DNA from: Shewanella violacea DSS12
GTDB lineage: Bacteria; Pseudomonadota; Gammaproteobacteria; Enterobacterales; Shewanellaceae
Direction of reading: 5' to 3'
DNA length: 64,000 nucleotides
Assembly: GCF_000091325.1 (NCBI RefSeq)
Contig: NC_014012.1
Span: 372,001-436,000 of the forward strand
Part shown: piece by piece, positions 1 to 10,240 of the stretch
Layout: the number at the start of each line of letters is the position of its first letter
How positions within the stretch are numbered: the first letter of the stretch is position 1
Notes under the pieces: model-generated
What the model was told of the DNA's origin: nothing
The model's database searches: none
Seen by the model: the letters and a program-made list of their open reading frames with translations, nothing else
Position numbers and translations under genes: made by a program

Positions 1-2985
1 GACTCACTATTACCTCTCTTACCCTTAGTACCTGGAATGGAATTAGCCGGTCTTAACCACTGGCAGAAGCTAGACCCCAAAGGTGAAATCGAGTCAATTA
101 AACTGACTAAACTGAAGGACCTGGCTCCTCAGCTCTCTTTATCCTTTGATGATCTGGCTTGGTCACAAGATGGCGCAATACCGGCAAGCGAGTCCATAGA
201 TTTTCAACTCGGTTGGATGAATGAGTCTCTCTACCTTTCGGCGCCGAAACAAGATTACCGCTTAGATTTTGCTAGTGGATTCGAGGAACCCTTGTCTTTC
301 TTGGGGGAAGCCTTCGAGGTTAAATATGATCTCGCCGCTGAGGCGATACTTGTTCCACAGCTGAAGCTGAGTAATCAAGATATTAGTATCGACACATCTG
401 TGAGGCTAGGTCTTGGGGATCAAGTTCATCTGAATTTACTGTCAAAATTGAAGATCTATGATGTCGCCAATGTGGGTAATTACTTGCCTCTGGACGGCAT
501 GAGTCAAGGTCTGGTGGATTACCTCAACGCTGGACTTGTAGCAGGCCATATTCAAGATGGTGTCGTGGTGTGGAATGGTGCCTTGAGTGATTATCCATAT
601 GAAGATCATTCTGGAGTGTTTCAGGCCAGTTTCACCTTAGAAGATGCAGAGTTTAAGTTTCAGCCCGATTGGCCAGCAGTGGCCGACTTGCAACTGATGG
701 CGAATTTTGACAATCAGGCTATGGCACTCACCATAAAGCGAGGTCATTTATTCGATGTGGTTGTAGATGGCGCACAGGTGAATATTCCTCAGATCGGAGC
801 GAGATCGCTCCTAGAAGTTAAGGCTGAATTGAAGACCCAGGGCAAAGCTGCAACCCGAGTCATACAAGCCTCTCCACTGGCGGATTCAGTGGGTGAAACA
901 TTAGCCGTGGTACAGATTAATGGCAAGGTGTCGGCCTCATTGGAACTCGCCATTCCTCTGTATGAAGCCGAGGCGGGAGAGCTGGTTAAAGAAGATCTTC
1001 GTGGTGTAGTCACCTTCAATAAGACGCCTGTGTATATCAGCAAACCTGGGATATTACTCGACCAGGTGACAGGTCAGGTGAGTTTTAGCAATGACATAGT
1101 GACAGGAGATAATATCTCCGCCTTACTGTACCAGCAGCCCATCTCTTTGACGTTCGATACTGGGAGTCTTGGCAGAAATTACGGCCTCAATCTGGATATG
1201 AAGGGGGCGTGGTCACTTGCTGACTTACCAGCAGAGTTAGACAACCCATTACAAGATTTTTATTCCGGTGACGTTAACTGGAATGGCGCCATGACCTTAA
1301 TCTTCGACCCATCAGGATATCGCATACAGGCTCAGGTCGAGACAGATTTGGTCGGTGCAGAACTGGCTCTGCCTGCGCCATTGACTAAAGCAAAAGATGA
1401 ATCTAGAAAGCTTACGGCCGAGTTGATTGGCGACAATAAACAATCATCCCTAAGCATTAAGCTAGGTAAGCAGATGGAATTTTGGGGAGGATTCGGTCAA
1501 GAGTCGGGTAATCGTCTGGCTCATTATGATCTACTCTTGGGTCGCTTGTTTAAGCCTGGAGATCGGCTGAAAAAAGATCAGGGTCATCTGCAGTTAGATA
1601 TAGACCACACTGAATTAGCCCCTTGGCTGCCCCTAATAAATAAGTTTGTCGTCGGGGCTAAGGTGAGTGACGGCGAGCAAGGCTCGAAAGCTAGAGTCGA
1701 TATTCCCGGTGCGGCAGCTAAAGAGCTAGGTACACAGGAATCGTTTTTCCCGTCCTTGATAAGCTTAGATGCAAATATTGCTGACTTTAGTTTGATGGGG
1801 CAAAGCTTAACTGAATTGAAGATGACTGCCTATCCTACTCCCGACAGTTGGCGCTTCGAGGCCAGCTCTAATGAGTTTGACGGCAGAGTCGACTTTTATC
1901 CAGATTGGGCGAGCCAGGGGCTCAAATTGGTCGCTTCTAAGCTACATCTGGCGCCAAAAGTTAAGGCACCAAAAGATGCTGACTTTAGAGTCGATACCGT
2001 GTTGGACAACTTGCCTCCTATAGCCGTGGATGTAGATGACTTTTCTTTCTATGGCAGCTCTCTCGGACACTTGGTCTTTCAAGGTTCTCCGAAGGGCGAC
2101 AGCTATCTAATTCAAACCTTGTCCTTAACCACTCCTGAGATAAAGTTGAGAGGTAAGGGGATTTGGTTGAATGATAATAACGAAAACCAAACTCAATTAG
2201 ATATGAAATTAACAGCGAAAAAATTTGATGACATATCGGCAATAATTGGCCTAGATCCAGGTTTAAAGAATGCTCCTGTCGAAGTCAATGCCAAGATCTC
2301 CTGGCAAGGCGCGCCATATCAGTTTTCATTACCAAGCCTAAATGGCCAGCTGGAGTTCGAGTTAGGCAAGGGACATCTCTCCGAGGTCAGCGATAAAGGA
2401 GCCAGAATCTTCTCCCTATTTAGCCTGGATTCGTTACTGAGAAAGCTGACTCTGGATTTTTCAGATGTATTTGGCAAAGGCTTATATTTTGACTCTTTCA
2501 CCGGCACCTTAGATATCGATAATGGTGTGGTTAAGACCCATGATACCGAGATGGATGCGGTTGCGGGTAAGGTGAAGGTTAGAGGCTATACCAACTTGAT
2601 GTCGGAGAGCCTGAACTACGATATTCGATTCGTGCCTCAATTGGCATCGAGTGTGCCCACGGTTGTACTCTTGACCACAGGTGGTTGGACATTCGGCTTG
2701 GGAGCGTTAGCCCTGACTAAGGTGTTAGAGCCTGTGATTGAAGTGATTTCTGAGATACGCTTCCAGCTAACCGGTACCATGGCGGATCCTAAGCTGGAAG
2801 AGATAGGGCGCAAGAGTAAAGAGATAGAGATCCCCGAATCTGTGCTGCCTAGCGTTAAGGAGCCTCACCTTAATCAAGAGCCTCAGAAGAAACTGCAACT
2901 AGAGCAGCAACAACCAGATTCAGGCGTAGAAATACCCCTAACAAACGTGATACAGATGCCTATTTTAACAATAAGTGCGCCATAG
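1..2985 (+). CDS. yhdP: YhdP family AsmA-like envelope protein (5' end outside window)
   Basis: The frame is open from base 1 with no convincing start, and the first ATG (position 37) has no ribosome binding site, so the gene begins upstream; about 994 residues are visible, while YhdP homologues have about 1250–1400. The sequence is a long run of beta-rich AsmA/DUF3971-like repeats. Near the C-terminus are the family's typical hydrophobic stretch (around VVLLTTGGWTFGLGALALTK) and a TGTMADPK-type segment, then a charged, Gln-rich tail. AsmA-like proteins of this family are inner-membrane-anchored bridges thought to move phospholipid to the outer membrane. It lies 15 bases before the amidase gene and probably shares its transcript, the conserved order in Shewanella-type genomes. 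Confidence 0.88.
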   Translation, partial: DSLLPLLPLVPGMELAGLNHWQKLDPKGEIESIKLTKLKDLAPQLSLSFDDLAWSQDGAIPASESIDFQLGWMNESLYLSAPKQDYRLDFASGFEEPLSFLGEAFEVKYDLAAEAILVPQLKLSNQDISIDTSVRLGLGDQVHLNLLSKLKIYDVANVGNYLPLDGMSQGLVDYLNAGLVAGHIQDGVVVWNGALSDYPYEDHSGVFQASFTLEDAEFKFQPDWPAVADLQLMANFDNQAMALTIKRGHLFDVVVDGAQVNIPQIGARSLLEVKAELKTQGKAATRVIQASPLADSVGETLAVVQINGKVSASLELAIPLYEAEAGELVKEDLRGVVTFNKTPVYISKPGILLDQVTGQVSFSNDIVTGDNISALLYQQPISLTFDTGSLGRNYGLNLDMKGAWSLADLPAELDNPLQDFYSGDVNWNGAMTLIFDPSGYRIQAQVETDLVGAELALPAPLTKAKDESRKLTAELIGDNKQSSLSIKLGKQMEFWGGFGQESGNRLAHYDLLLGRLFKPGDRLKKDQGHLQLDIDHTELAPWLPLINKFVVGAKVSDGEQGSKARVDIPGAAAKELGTQESFFPSLISLDANIADFSLMGQSLTELKMTAYPTPDSWRFEASSNEFDGRVDFYPDWASQGLKLVASKLHLAPKVKAPKDADFRVDTVLDNLPPIAVDVDDFSFYGSSLGHLVFQGSPKGDSYLIQTLSLTTPEIKLRGKGIWLNDNNENQTQLDMKLTAKKFDDISAIIGLDPGLKNAPVEVNAKISWQGAPYQFSLPSLNGQLEFELGKGHLSEVSDKGARIFSLFSLDSLLRKLTLDFSDVFGKGLYFDSFTGTLDIDNGVVKTHDTEMDAVAGKVKVRGYTNLMSESLNYDIRFVPQLASSVPTVVLLTTGGWTFGLGALALTKVLEPVIEVISEIRFQLTGTMADPKLEEIGRKSKEIEIPESVLPSVKEPHLNQEPQKKLQLEQQQPDSGVEIPLTNVIQMPILTISAP

Positions 2986-3000
2986 ATAAGGAGCCAGAAG

Positions 3001-3849
3001 ATGCAGATTAATCTACTTCAGTGCCAGAGCAGTCAAGATGTATCCAAGAATCTTGAGTATATCGAGTCGCAGCTTAGTCTACTTCCCAGAGTGGAAGGTG
3101 AGGCTCAGCTAGTGGTTCTGCCTGAGTGTTGCCTGCTATTCGGTGGTCATGAAAGCCAGCAACTCGAGTATGCCGGCGATAGCCAGTCGAATCCTTTTAA
3201 AACCGCACTTGCGGATCTAGCGCGTCGCTATGATATCTATCTTGTGGCGGGGAGCATTCCTGTCGCCGCCGGAGAGGGACGGGTCTATAACCGTACATAT
3301 CTGTTTGATAACCAAGGCCAGGTATTGGGTGAATATGATAAAATTCACCTGTTCGATGTCGATGTTTCCGATGGTACTAAGGAGTATCGTGAGAGCGATA
3401 CCTTCTGCGCCGGAGATAAAATTAGTGTAATCGACACTCCCTTTGGTAAGTTAGGGTTAGCAATATGTTACGATCTGCGTTTCCCAGATCTATTCAGAGC
3501 CATGAGATTGGCCGGAGCCGAGCTGATTGCACTCCCAGCAGCTTTCACTAAGGTGACAGGAGAAGCCCATTGGCAAACCTTGATCCAGGCCAGAGCGATA
3601 GAGAATCAGTGTTTCATTCTCGCTGCGGCTCAATGGGGACAGCATAATCAGGGAGGCCGAGAAACCTGGGGTCAGAGTATGGTTGTCGACCCATGGGGAC
3701 GAATTAATGCCCAGAAGATGACAGGTTGTGGTTGGGTCCAGTCGAAGCTGGATAGAGATGAAATGCTAAAGATTAGGCAGCAGATGCCAATAGCCAGTAA
3801 TAACCGATTTTCTGAGCCAAAGTTACAACACAAAGATGCTAATCCATAA
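3001..3849 (+). CDS. Carbon-nitrogen hydrolase (Nit-type amidase)
   Basis: A 282-residue nitrilase-superfamily hydrolase. The catalytic triad is visible: Glu42 in LPECC, Lys114 in EYDKIHLFDVDV and Cys156 in AICYDLRFPDLFR. The HLFDVDV and DLRFPDLFR contexts are typical of the Nit1/YbeM branch, whose known role is hydrolysis of deaminated glutathione (metabolite repair), so that is the likeliest activity, though the substrate is not proven by sequence. Length is normal and no signal peptide is seen, so it is cytosolic. The ATG is preceded by a clear AAGGAG-type site just after the yhdP stop. It sits between yhdP and tldD in the same direction. Confidence 0.9.
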   Translation: MQINLLQCQSSQDVSKNLEYIESQLSLLPRVEGEAQLVVLPECCLLFGGHESQQLEYAGDSQSNPFKTALADLARRYDIYLVAGSIPVAAGEGRVYNRTYLFDNQGQVLGEYDKIHLFDVDVSDGTKEYRESDTFCAGDKISVIDTPFGKLGLAICYDLRFPDLFRAMRLAGAELIALPAAFTKVTGEAHWQTLIQARAIENQCFILAAAQWGQHNQGGRETWGQSMVVDPWGRINAQKMTGCGWVQSKLDRDEMLKIRQQMPIASNNRFSEPKLQHKDANP

Positions 3850-3900
3850 AAATCAGATGTCAGTGTCTTATAAAAATTACGTACAAAGAGAGAGTAATTA

Positions 3901-5352
3901 ATGCCATTTTTAACCCAAGTTGAGCAGAGCCTTTTACAAGGTGGACTTTCACTAGATGACCTGCAGGGTTATCTCAAGCTAATCCATCAGTATGAGGTCG
4001 ACTTTTCTGATCTCTATTTTCAGGGCAGCCGTCACGAGTCTTGGGTATTAGAAGATGGCATAGTGAAAGAGGGCAGTTTTCATATCGAGAGAGGCGTCGG
4101 TGTCCGGGCTATCACAGGTGAGAAAACTGGTTTCGCCTATGCCGATGAGATCACTCCTGCAGCACTCACCGCATCGGCCGAGGCTGCGCGGAGTATCGCA
4201 GTCCATGGTGGCAAGAGTACTAAGGTGCAAGCCTGGAAGCGCAGAGAGATGAAGGCCCTGTACCAGAGTGCCGATCCTATTGCGGCGATGGAAGAGATCA
4301 AGAAGATTGAACTGCTTAAGCAGGCCGATGCTTATATTCGTAGTCTAGATAGTCGTATCATCCAGGTAGTCATCAGCCTTTCAGGCGTCCACGAAGAGAT
4401 ACTTATTGTGGCGAGCGATGGCACTTTGGCGGCAGATATTCGTCCATTGGTTCGTTTCAACTGTAGCGTGATCTTAGAAGACAATGGTAAACGCGAACAC
4501 GGTGCTAGTGGTGGCGGTGGACGTCACGATTATCAGGTCTTGATGGAGACTGATGATAAGGGGCTACCAGTTTGTTTTTCTTTCGCTCGAGAAGCGGTAA
4601 GACAAGCCTCGGTTAACTTGACCGCCATAGATGCGCCTGCTGGTGAAATGCCGGTGATCTTAGGTCCAGGCTGGCCAGGTGTGTTACTTCATGAAGCGGT
4701 TGGTCATGGATTGGAAGGCGATTTTAATCGCAAGGGCAGCAGTGCATTCAGTGGCAAGGTTGGCCAACAGGTCGCCTCTAAGCTAGTGACTGTGGTCGAT
4801 GACGGCACCATGGTAAACCGACGCGGCTCTTTGAGTATCGATGATGAAGGTGTTCAAACTCAGAAAACCGTATTGATCCAAGATGGGATCTTGAAAGGCT
4901 ATATGCAGGATAAATTAAATGCGCGCCTCATGGGTGAGCAGTCTACGGGTAACGGCCGTCGCGAATCTTATGCGCACTTGCCTATGCCTAGAATGACCAA
5001 TACTTATATGGAAGCGGGCGAGTCGGATCCGGCTGAGATGATCAAGTCAGTAAAGAAAGGCATCTACGCGCCTAATTTCGGTGGTGGTCAGGTCGACATT
5101 ACTTCCGGTAAGTTTGTGTTCTCGGCTTCGGAAGCCTACTTGATTGAAAATGGCGAAGTGACTCAGGCGATTAAGGGAGCCACCCTGATCGGCAACGGGC
5201 CAGAAGCCATGTGTCAGATCTCTATGGTGGGTAACGATCTGGCATTAGACCAAGGTGTCGGCGTCTGTGGTAAGGATGGCCAGAGTGTTCCCGTTGGCGT
5301 AGGTCAGCCAACACTTAAGATAGATAAAATAACCGTTGGTGGCACCGCTTAA
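3901..5352 (+). CDS. tldD: Metalloprotease TldD
   Basis: A 483-residue TldD subunit of the TldD–TldE (PmbA) heterodimeric metallopeptidase. The zinc-binding HExxxH motif is present as HEAVGH (His264, Glu265, His269), followed by the Gly-rich [10 protein letters not shown] region and the C-terminal [19 protein letters not shown] block typical of TldD. In E. coli the complex matures microcin B17 and degrades CcdA; in other hosts it trims modified peptides. No RiPP precursor gene was seen nearby. The start has an AGAGAG site 5–10 bases upstream. The partner pmbA is about 8.8 kb downstream on the same strand, beyond an exporter operon and two minus-strand genes. Confidence 0.96.
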   Translation: MPFLTQVEQSLLQGGLSLDDLQGYLKLIHQYEVDFSDLYFQGSRHESWVLEDGIVKEGSFHIERGVGVRAITGEKTGFAYADEITPAALTASAEAARSIAVHGGKSTKVQAWKRREMKALYQSADPIAAMEEIKKIELLKQADAYIRSLDSRIIQVVISLSGVHEEILIVASDGTLAADIRPLVRFNCSVILEDNGKREHGASGGGGRHDYQVLMETDDKGLPVCFSFAREAVRQASVNLTAIDAPAGEMPVILGPGWPGVLLHEAVGHGLEGDFNRKGSSAFSGKVGQQVASKLVTVVDDGTMVNRRGSLSIDDEGVQTQKTVLIQDGILKGYMQDKLNARLMGEQSTGNGRRESYAHLPMPRMTNTYMEAGESDPAEMIKSVKKGIYAPNFGGGQVDITSGKFVFSASEAYLIENGEVTQAIKGATLIGNGPEAMCQISMVGNDLALDQGVGVCGKDGQSVPVGVGQPTLKIDKITVGGTA

Positions 5353-5355
5353 GAA

Positions 5356-5396
5356 AGGTCTTAGAGTCCAGGTCTCGTGTCTAAGGCCTGGCAACT
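5356..5396 (+). terminator. Probable terminator after tldD
   Basis: A 10-bp stem (5356–5365 with 5380–5389, one G·U pair) follows the tldD stop by three bases and is trailed by a T-containing stretch (CAACTTTTA). The loop is 14 bases. The U-run is weak, so efficiency is uncertain. Confidence 0.5.
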
Positions 5397-5483
5397 TTTA
5401 TTTAACTTCAATGAATGCTAAGATTGACCAAGGAATTAGAGTAAAAGCTCTAGGTTGTGCACGCTAAGGTGCAGGGGAAAGGA

Positions 5484-6899
5484 ATGAAGTTTTCAAAGTT
5501 AGTCTTAGTGTCATTTTTGGCATTAGGCTCGTGTACTGTACAGGCGTCGAACCTAGGTTTCGAGCAAGCCTGGAAACAGCTGCTGACCGTTAGCGACAAG
5601 TTACAGGCCAGCGCCCAAGAAGTACGGCGCGCTGAGGCCAAGCATGAAGCGGGGAAAGATCTCAACCTTCCTTCTATCAGCCTCAATGGTAGCTACACCA
5701 GATTAGAGCAGCCTATCGAGATGGATCTGAGGGATCTTAATCCTTTGGCATCTATGGATCCCGCTTCGCTTCCCCCGGCAATCGGTGGGGCTTTGGCAGC
5801 GATCCCTGGCTCAATGTTTATCACTCCATTCACCGAACAAGATATCTTTCGCTCCAGCCTTCAGGCTATGTGGCCCATCTATACCGGTGGTAAAATTAGT
5901 GCGGCTCAAGGTATTCATGCGGCTATGGTGGCTGAGAAAGAGCAGCAGCTTCAGCTGACTACACGAGACCTGTTCACTCAATTGGTGGATCGCTATTATG
6001 GCGTTGCGGTGAGCCAAGCTATGGCCCGAACCCGAGGTGAGCTAGTTGCCTCTCTTGAGGAGCATGCAGAACATGCTATTAAGCTGGAAGAGCAAGGTCA
6101 GATAGCTAAAGTAGAGCGACTTAATGCTCAAGTGGCACTAGAAAATGCCAAAATCAACTTTGCCAGCGCCAAGCGTCAGGCTGAAATGGCAGAAATTGCC
6201 CTGTCACGCATGTTACATGAGCGACAGGTGAACCCAAGCTCTCAGCTGTTTATCCTCAATGATGTTCCATCACTCCCCAGATTAAATAAGCTTACCCTGA
6301 CACAACATCCGGCATTGAAGCTACTCGAGGCAAAAGAGGCACAGGCACAAGGTCTGGTTGATGTGGAAAAAGGTCAATATTTACCGACGGTTTTTCTCTA
6401 CGGTAACTACACACTATATGAAGATGACAGTCTGTTTTCCAAGATGGAGCCGGATTGGATGTTAGGTGTAGGCGTAAAGATCCCCTTACTGAGCAGAGAT
6501 GGACGTAGCGGTAAGGTCAAGGCAGCTAAGAGCGCACTGCTGCAGGCTCGTTATACCAAGGCGCAGACTAAGCAAGATCTCAGTCTGCTACTCGATCAAA
6601 GTTACCGTCAGCTACTACAGGCTCAAGAGGAGGTAGAGTCTTTAGACTTGTCTCTGAGTCTGGCCACAGAGAATAAACGTCTACGGGATCTGGCCTTTAG
6701 TCAGGGATTATCCACTTCCATCGAGAAGGTAGATGCAGAGCTTAAGCTCACTGGAGTTGAAATGCAGCAACTGGGAGCCAAGTACCGTTATGTTCAGGCT
6801 TATGCCCGCTTGATGGCGGTGAGTGGTCAACTTGAAGAATTTTTAGGTCGCAGCAGTATCGAGACTAGTGCGATGCAGGAGAGTAAGAATGCAGGCTAA
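5484..6899 (+). CDS. TolC-family outer membrane efflux protein
   Basis: A 471-residue outer-membrane factor giving the exit duct of a tripartite exporter. The ATG at 5484 is chosen over a GTG at 5457 because AGGGGAAAGG lies just upstream and a signal sequence begins there (MKFSKLVLVSFLALGSC). The LALGSC could be a lipobox, as in OprM-type factors, or cleavage could follow TVQA. Two long helical repeats with OEP character follow (e.g. AKVERLNAQVALENAK and its C-terminal counterpart VEKVDAELKLTGVEMQ). It is the first gene of a four-gene operon; the next gene starts inside its last codons. Confidence 0.88.
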   Translation: MKFSKLVLVSFLALGSCTVQASNLGFEQAWKQLLTVSDKLQASAQEVRRAEAKHEAGKDLNLPSISLNGSYTRLEQPIEMDLRDLNPLASMDPASLPPAIGGALAAIPGSMFITPFTEQDIFRSSLQAMWPIYTGGKISAAQGIHAAMVAEKEQQLQLTTRDLFTQLVDRYYGVAVSQAMARTRGELVASLEEHAEHAIKLEEQGQIAKVERLNAQVALENAKINFASAKRQAEMAEIALSRMLHERQVNPSSQLFILNDVPSLPRLNKLTLTQHPALKLLEAKEAQAQGLVDVEKGQYLPTVFLYGNYTLYEDDSLFSKMEPDWMLGVGVKIPLLSRDGRSGKVKAAKSALLQARYTKAQTKQDLSLLLDQSYRQLLQAQEEVESLDLSLSLATENKRLRDLAFSQGLSTSIEKVDAELKLTGVEMQQLGAKYRYVQAYARLMAVSGQLEEFLGRSSIETSAMQESKNAG

Positions 6900-7860
6900 T
6901 CGTATAATATCAGTTGTGGCCCTAGTGGGTTTAGTTGTGGCATTGGGCTATGGACTTAAACTGGCCTACACCCCGAAAGCCGTATATATGCAGGGGCAGA
7001 TTGAGGCTAGAGAATACAATATTTCCTCCAAGGTTCCTGGGCGTGTCGAGCAGGTGCTGGTGAGACGTGGTGATAAGGTAGAGGTTGGTGATCTGTTATT
7101 TGCCATCGACAGCCCTGAACTTAACGCCAAATTGATGCAGGCGGAAGGTGGCAGAGATGCAGCCCATGCGATGCAACTCGAAGCTAACACCGGCGCTCGT
7201 AAGCAGCAGGTTATGGCTTCTCGTGAGCAGTGGTTGAAGGCGAAGGCGGGTGCCACATTCGCCAAGACTACTTACGACCGGATAGAGAACCTATTCGTAG
7301 AAGGTGTACTCGCCAGACAAAAGCGTGATGAAGCCTTTACTCAGTATCAGGCAGCTAAATACACAGAGCAGGCAGCCTTGGCCATGTATCAGATGTCTCA
7401 GGAGGGGGCGAGGGTAGAGACTAAGGCCGCCGCCGCAGGTAATGCTCGTATGGCCGAAGGTGCCGTTCATGAAGTGAATGCTATCTTGGCCGATAGTCAG
7501 ATGCGGGCACCTAAGTCCGGCGAGATTAGTGAAGTGTTATTACAACCCGGTGAGCTTGCTCCTAGCGGCTTCCCTGTGGTCAGCCTGATTGATATGCAAG
7601 ATGCCTGGGCGGTATTTCAAGTCAGAGAAGATCAGCTCAAGCAGTTCTCTAAAGGACAGAAGTTGATGCTGACTCTACCGGCTCTCGAGCGTGAAGTTGA
7701 ATTTACTGTGTCTCATATTAGTGTGATGGGTGACTTTGCAACCTGGCGTTCGACCGAGAGTGGCCATGATTTCGACATGCGTACCTTCGAGGTGGAACTG
7801 CGCCCTAATTCAGAAATTAAAGATTTAAGGGTCGGCATGTCGGCGATCTTAACTCGCTAA
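6889..7860 (+). CDS. HlyD-family periplasmic adaptor
   Basis: A 323-residue membrane-fusion protein. The ATG at 6889 follows a GGAG site and overlaps the end of the TolC-like gene by 11 bases, implying coupled translation; an earlier GTG at 6868 has no better support. One N-terminal membrane anchor (about residues 7–26) is followed by a biotinyl-lipoyl-like half (SSKVPGRVEQVLVRRGDKVEVGD), an alpha-helical hairpin, and the second lipoyl half (MRAPKSGEISEVLLQPGELA). It would join the inner-membrane permeases to the TolC-like duct. The arrangement resembles YbhG/YhiI adaptors of ABC-2 exporters. Confidence 0.88.
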   Translation: MQANRIISVVALVGLVVALGYGLKLAYTPKAVYMQGQIEAREYNISSKVPGRVEQVLVRRGDKVEVGDLLFAIDSPELNAKLMQAEGGRDAAHAMQLEANTGARKQQVMASREQWLKAKAGATFAKTTYDRIENLFVEGVLARQKRDEAFTQYQAAKYTEQAALAMYQMSQEGARVETKAAAAGNARMAEGAVHEVNAILADSQMRAPKSGEISEVLLQPGELAPSGFPVVSLIDMQDAWAVFQVREDQLKQFSKGQKLMLTLPALEREVEFTVSHISVMGDFATWRSTESGHDFDMRTFEVELRPNSEIKDLRVGMSAILTR

Positions 7861-7877
7861 CCTGAGATTCGATTATC

Positions 7878-9077
7878 ATGAACAGCTTAGTGGCCCTTAT
7901 TCGTCGAGAGCTCCACGCATTGTGGCATTCGCCATGGCAGCTTGCCCTGATTAGCTATATTCCTATCTTGAGCATACTTTGCTTATGGTGGCTGTTCAGT
8001 GCGGGATTGCCAAGGCAGTTACCTGTGGCCGTGGTCGATTCTGACCATAGCCAATTGAGCCGTATGTTAACCCGTAATCTGCAGGCTAATCCTGTGGTTG
8101 CACCGCAGAATTTTGTGGACTTAGCCTCGGCTGTGACCGCCATGAGACAGGCCGAAGTGTATGGAATCGTTGTACTCCCCTACGGGCTGCAACGGGATCT
8201 TATTACTGGGCATAGCCCGGTCATAGATGTCCGCTATAACAGTCAGTTCTTGTTAGTGGGTAAACTTTTATCCAGTCAGATTCAACTCACATTGGGTTCT
8301 GGGCTACTCGAGTTAGCAGGTGTTAAGCAACTGCTTCAAGGTGTGCCTAAGTCTCAGCTAAAGTTACATTTGAGCCCTGTGACCAGTCAGACCACCGCCT
8401 TGTTTAATCGCAATAATAACTATGTGGGTTTTCTCGTGCCGCCAGTGCTCGTTGCCCTATGGCAATTACTGGCCATGTTAACCTTCTCCAACAGCTTGAG
8501 CCGGGAGTTAAACTCACAAGGAAGCTTCGCTGCCGATAGCGGCATTTGGCCAAGAGTTTGGGCCAAGATTGCGGTGTTTACTCCTATTATGTTATTGCAT
8601 GGTGGCTTCATTCTAGCATTGCTATATCAGTATTTAGCCCTGCCTGTGGCGGGAAGTTTAGGCTTATTAATCTTGGCGCAACTGGTGATGTTACTGGCGG
8701 TGTGGTTGTTGGTATTATTGGTGTTTTTCATCATGCGAGACAGCGCCCGTATGGCAAGTTTTGGTACCGCATTATTCGCGCCTGCATTTGCATTTATGGG
8801 GATAACTTTTCCCGTCCATGAGATGCCCTTACTGGCACAGTGGTGGCGCTTAATTATGCCGTCCAGTCACTATGTGGACTCACATGTAGGCATTGTCAGT
8901 TATGGTGTAGGTTGGGAGACTATAGCCATACAGCTTACTAGCTATTGGGGCTTCTTATTCATCATTCCTGTGTTATTGCTGTTGTCACGCCGTATTGAAA
9001 ATGCCGCGAAAACCGAGTCATATGAGCAGGTGTCAGAGCCGCATTTGGCATCTAAAAACTCAGGGGCAGATCTGTGA
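7878..9077 (+). CDS. ABC-2 type permease, first of a pair
   Basis: A 399-residue inner-membrane protein with one N-terminal membrane segment (about residues 20–43), a large periplasmic part opening with the family signature LPVAVVDSDHSQLSRML, and about five membrane segments in the C-terminal half. This is the YhhJ/YbhS architecture of ABC-2 exporters. It is homologous to the following gene (QLVVVDLDHSSLSRRL at the same place), so the two probably form a heterodimer. The start is 17 bases after the adaptor's stop. No ATP-binding protein is encoded in this operon. Confidence 0.87.
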   Translation: MNSLVALIRRELHALWHSPWQLALISYIPILSILCLWWLFSAGLPRQLPVAVVDSDHSQLSRMLTRNLQANPVVAPQNFVDLASAVTAMRQAEVYGIVVLPYGLQRDLITGHSPVIDVRYNSQFLLVGKLLSSQIQLTLGSGLLELAGVKQLLQGVPKSQLKLHLSPVTSQTTALFNRNNNYVGFLVPPVLVALWQLLAMLTFSNSLSRELNSQGSFAADSGIWPRVWAKIAVFTPIMLLHGGFILALLYQYLALPVAGSLGLLILAQLVMLLAVWLLVLLVFFIMRDSARMASFGTALFAPAFAFMGITFPVHEMPLLAQWWRLIMPSSHYVDSHVGIVSYGVGWETIAIQLTSYWGFLFIIPVLLLLSRRIENAAKTESYEQVSEPHLASKNSGADL

Positions 9078-10240
9078 TAAGTAATAGTATGATGAGTTTT
9101 CTGCAGCTGGTATTAGCCGAGCTAAAAGCTATCGTGGCCGATAAAGCCATCGCCGTGACCCTGTTTGGTGGCGTGCTGTTTTATTCGGTTTTATACCCAC
9201 TACCTTATCTGCACCAGGTTCCCACAGAGCAACAGCTGGTGGTGGTGGATCTCGATCACTCCTCATTGAGTCGGCGTCTGATCCGTCATGCAGATGCCAG
9301 TGCGAAAATCAGTGTCATAGGTCAGGTGACCAGCATAAGTCAGGCTCAGAAGTGGATCGAATCTGGCCGTGCCCATGGTCTCTTGGTTATTCCCCAAGGT
9401 TTCAGGCGAGATCTACTCTTGGGCAAGGGTGTCACCTTAAGCTATGGCGGTGATGCTAGCTATTTCCTTATCTACTCCGCGGTCGCTGAGGGCCTAGTTA
9501 CGGCAGGAATGGATGCAGGCAAACATGTACAGCTCCTCGGCATGCTCGCGAAAGGGCAAGCGCCTAAGCAGGCGAATCTAAGCCTTAACTCGGTGAAAAT
9601 TAACAGTGTGCCAGCGTTTAATCCCAGCCTAGGGTATACCTCCTATGTGGTGCCTGGACTCTTCTTATTGATCTTGCATCAAACCTTACTCATAGGCACA
9701 GGGATCTTAGGGGCTGGCCAATGGCGGAGAAAGGGCTATTGGCGAGATGTTTCACCCCTGCAGCTCGTCTGCGGTCGCATCTCGGCATTTATGCTGATCT
9801 ATCTGTTTTTCAGTAGTTTTTACGTTGGATTTTGTTTCTATTGGTATCAGGTCAGTGTACAGGCTAGCCTTAGTCTGGTTGCCCTGTGGATGTTACCGTT
9901 TCTCCTATCGACCAGTGCCGCCGGGATTGCCCTAAGCTGCTTATTTGTTCGCCGGGATCTTCCTACTCAGGTTTTATTACTGGTCTCCATGCCTATCATG
10001 TTTGTCTCAGGTTTCGTTTGGCCCCTGGCGCTTATCCCAGAACCCCTGATTTGGCTATCTCAGGTCATCCCAGCAGTCCCAGCTATTATGGGTATGCTAG
10101 AGCTTAATCAGATGGGTGCGTCTTGGTCTAGTGTGATGCCGAAATGGCTACAACTTTGGGCCTTGTTCGCCCTGTTCTTTATGCTGGCTTGGTATGGCGT
10201 CACGAGAAGACTAAAATCAGCAGTTGATGAGACTAGCTAG
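9074..10240 (+). CDS. ABC-2 type permease, second of a pair
   Basis: A 388-residue permease of the same layout as its neighbour: N-terminal membrane segment, periplasmic domain starting with VVVDLDHSSLS, then five C-terminal membrane segments. The GTG start overlaps the previous stop in a GTGA junction, typical of translational coupling; an ATG at 9089 is possible. The protein ends …RRLKSAVDETS. Directly behind the stop lie several decayed copies of this gene's own 3' end. The encoded tail differs from those copies at several bases, so gene and array have diverged. Confidence 0.87.
   Translation: MISNSMMSFLQLVLAELKAIVADKAIAVTLFGGVLFYSVLYPLPYLHQVPTEQQLVVVDLDHSSLSRRLIRHADASAKISVIGQVTSISQAQKWIESGRAHGLLVIPQGFRRDLLLGKGVTLSYGGDASYFLIYSAVAEGLVTAGMDAGKHVQLLGMLAKGQAPKQANLSLNSVKINSVPAFNPSLGYTSYVVPGLFLLILHQTLLIGTGILGAGQWRRKGYWRDVSPLQLVCGRISAFMLIYLFFSSFYVGFCFYWYQVSVQASLSLVALWMLPFLLSTSAAGIALSCLFVRRDLPTQVLLLVSMPIMFVSGFVWPLALIPEPLIWLSQVIPAVPAIMGMLELNQMGASWSSVMPKWLQLWALFALFFMLAWYGVTRRLKSAVDETS

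Noticed and set aside
37..2985. Complete yhdP starting at ATG 37
   Set aside because: The frame is open to base 1, no ribosome binding site precedes that ATG and about 300 residues of the family's N-terminus would be missing.
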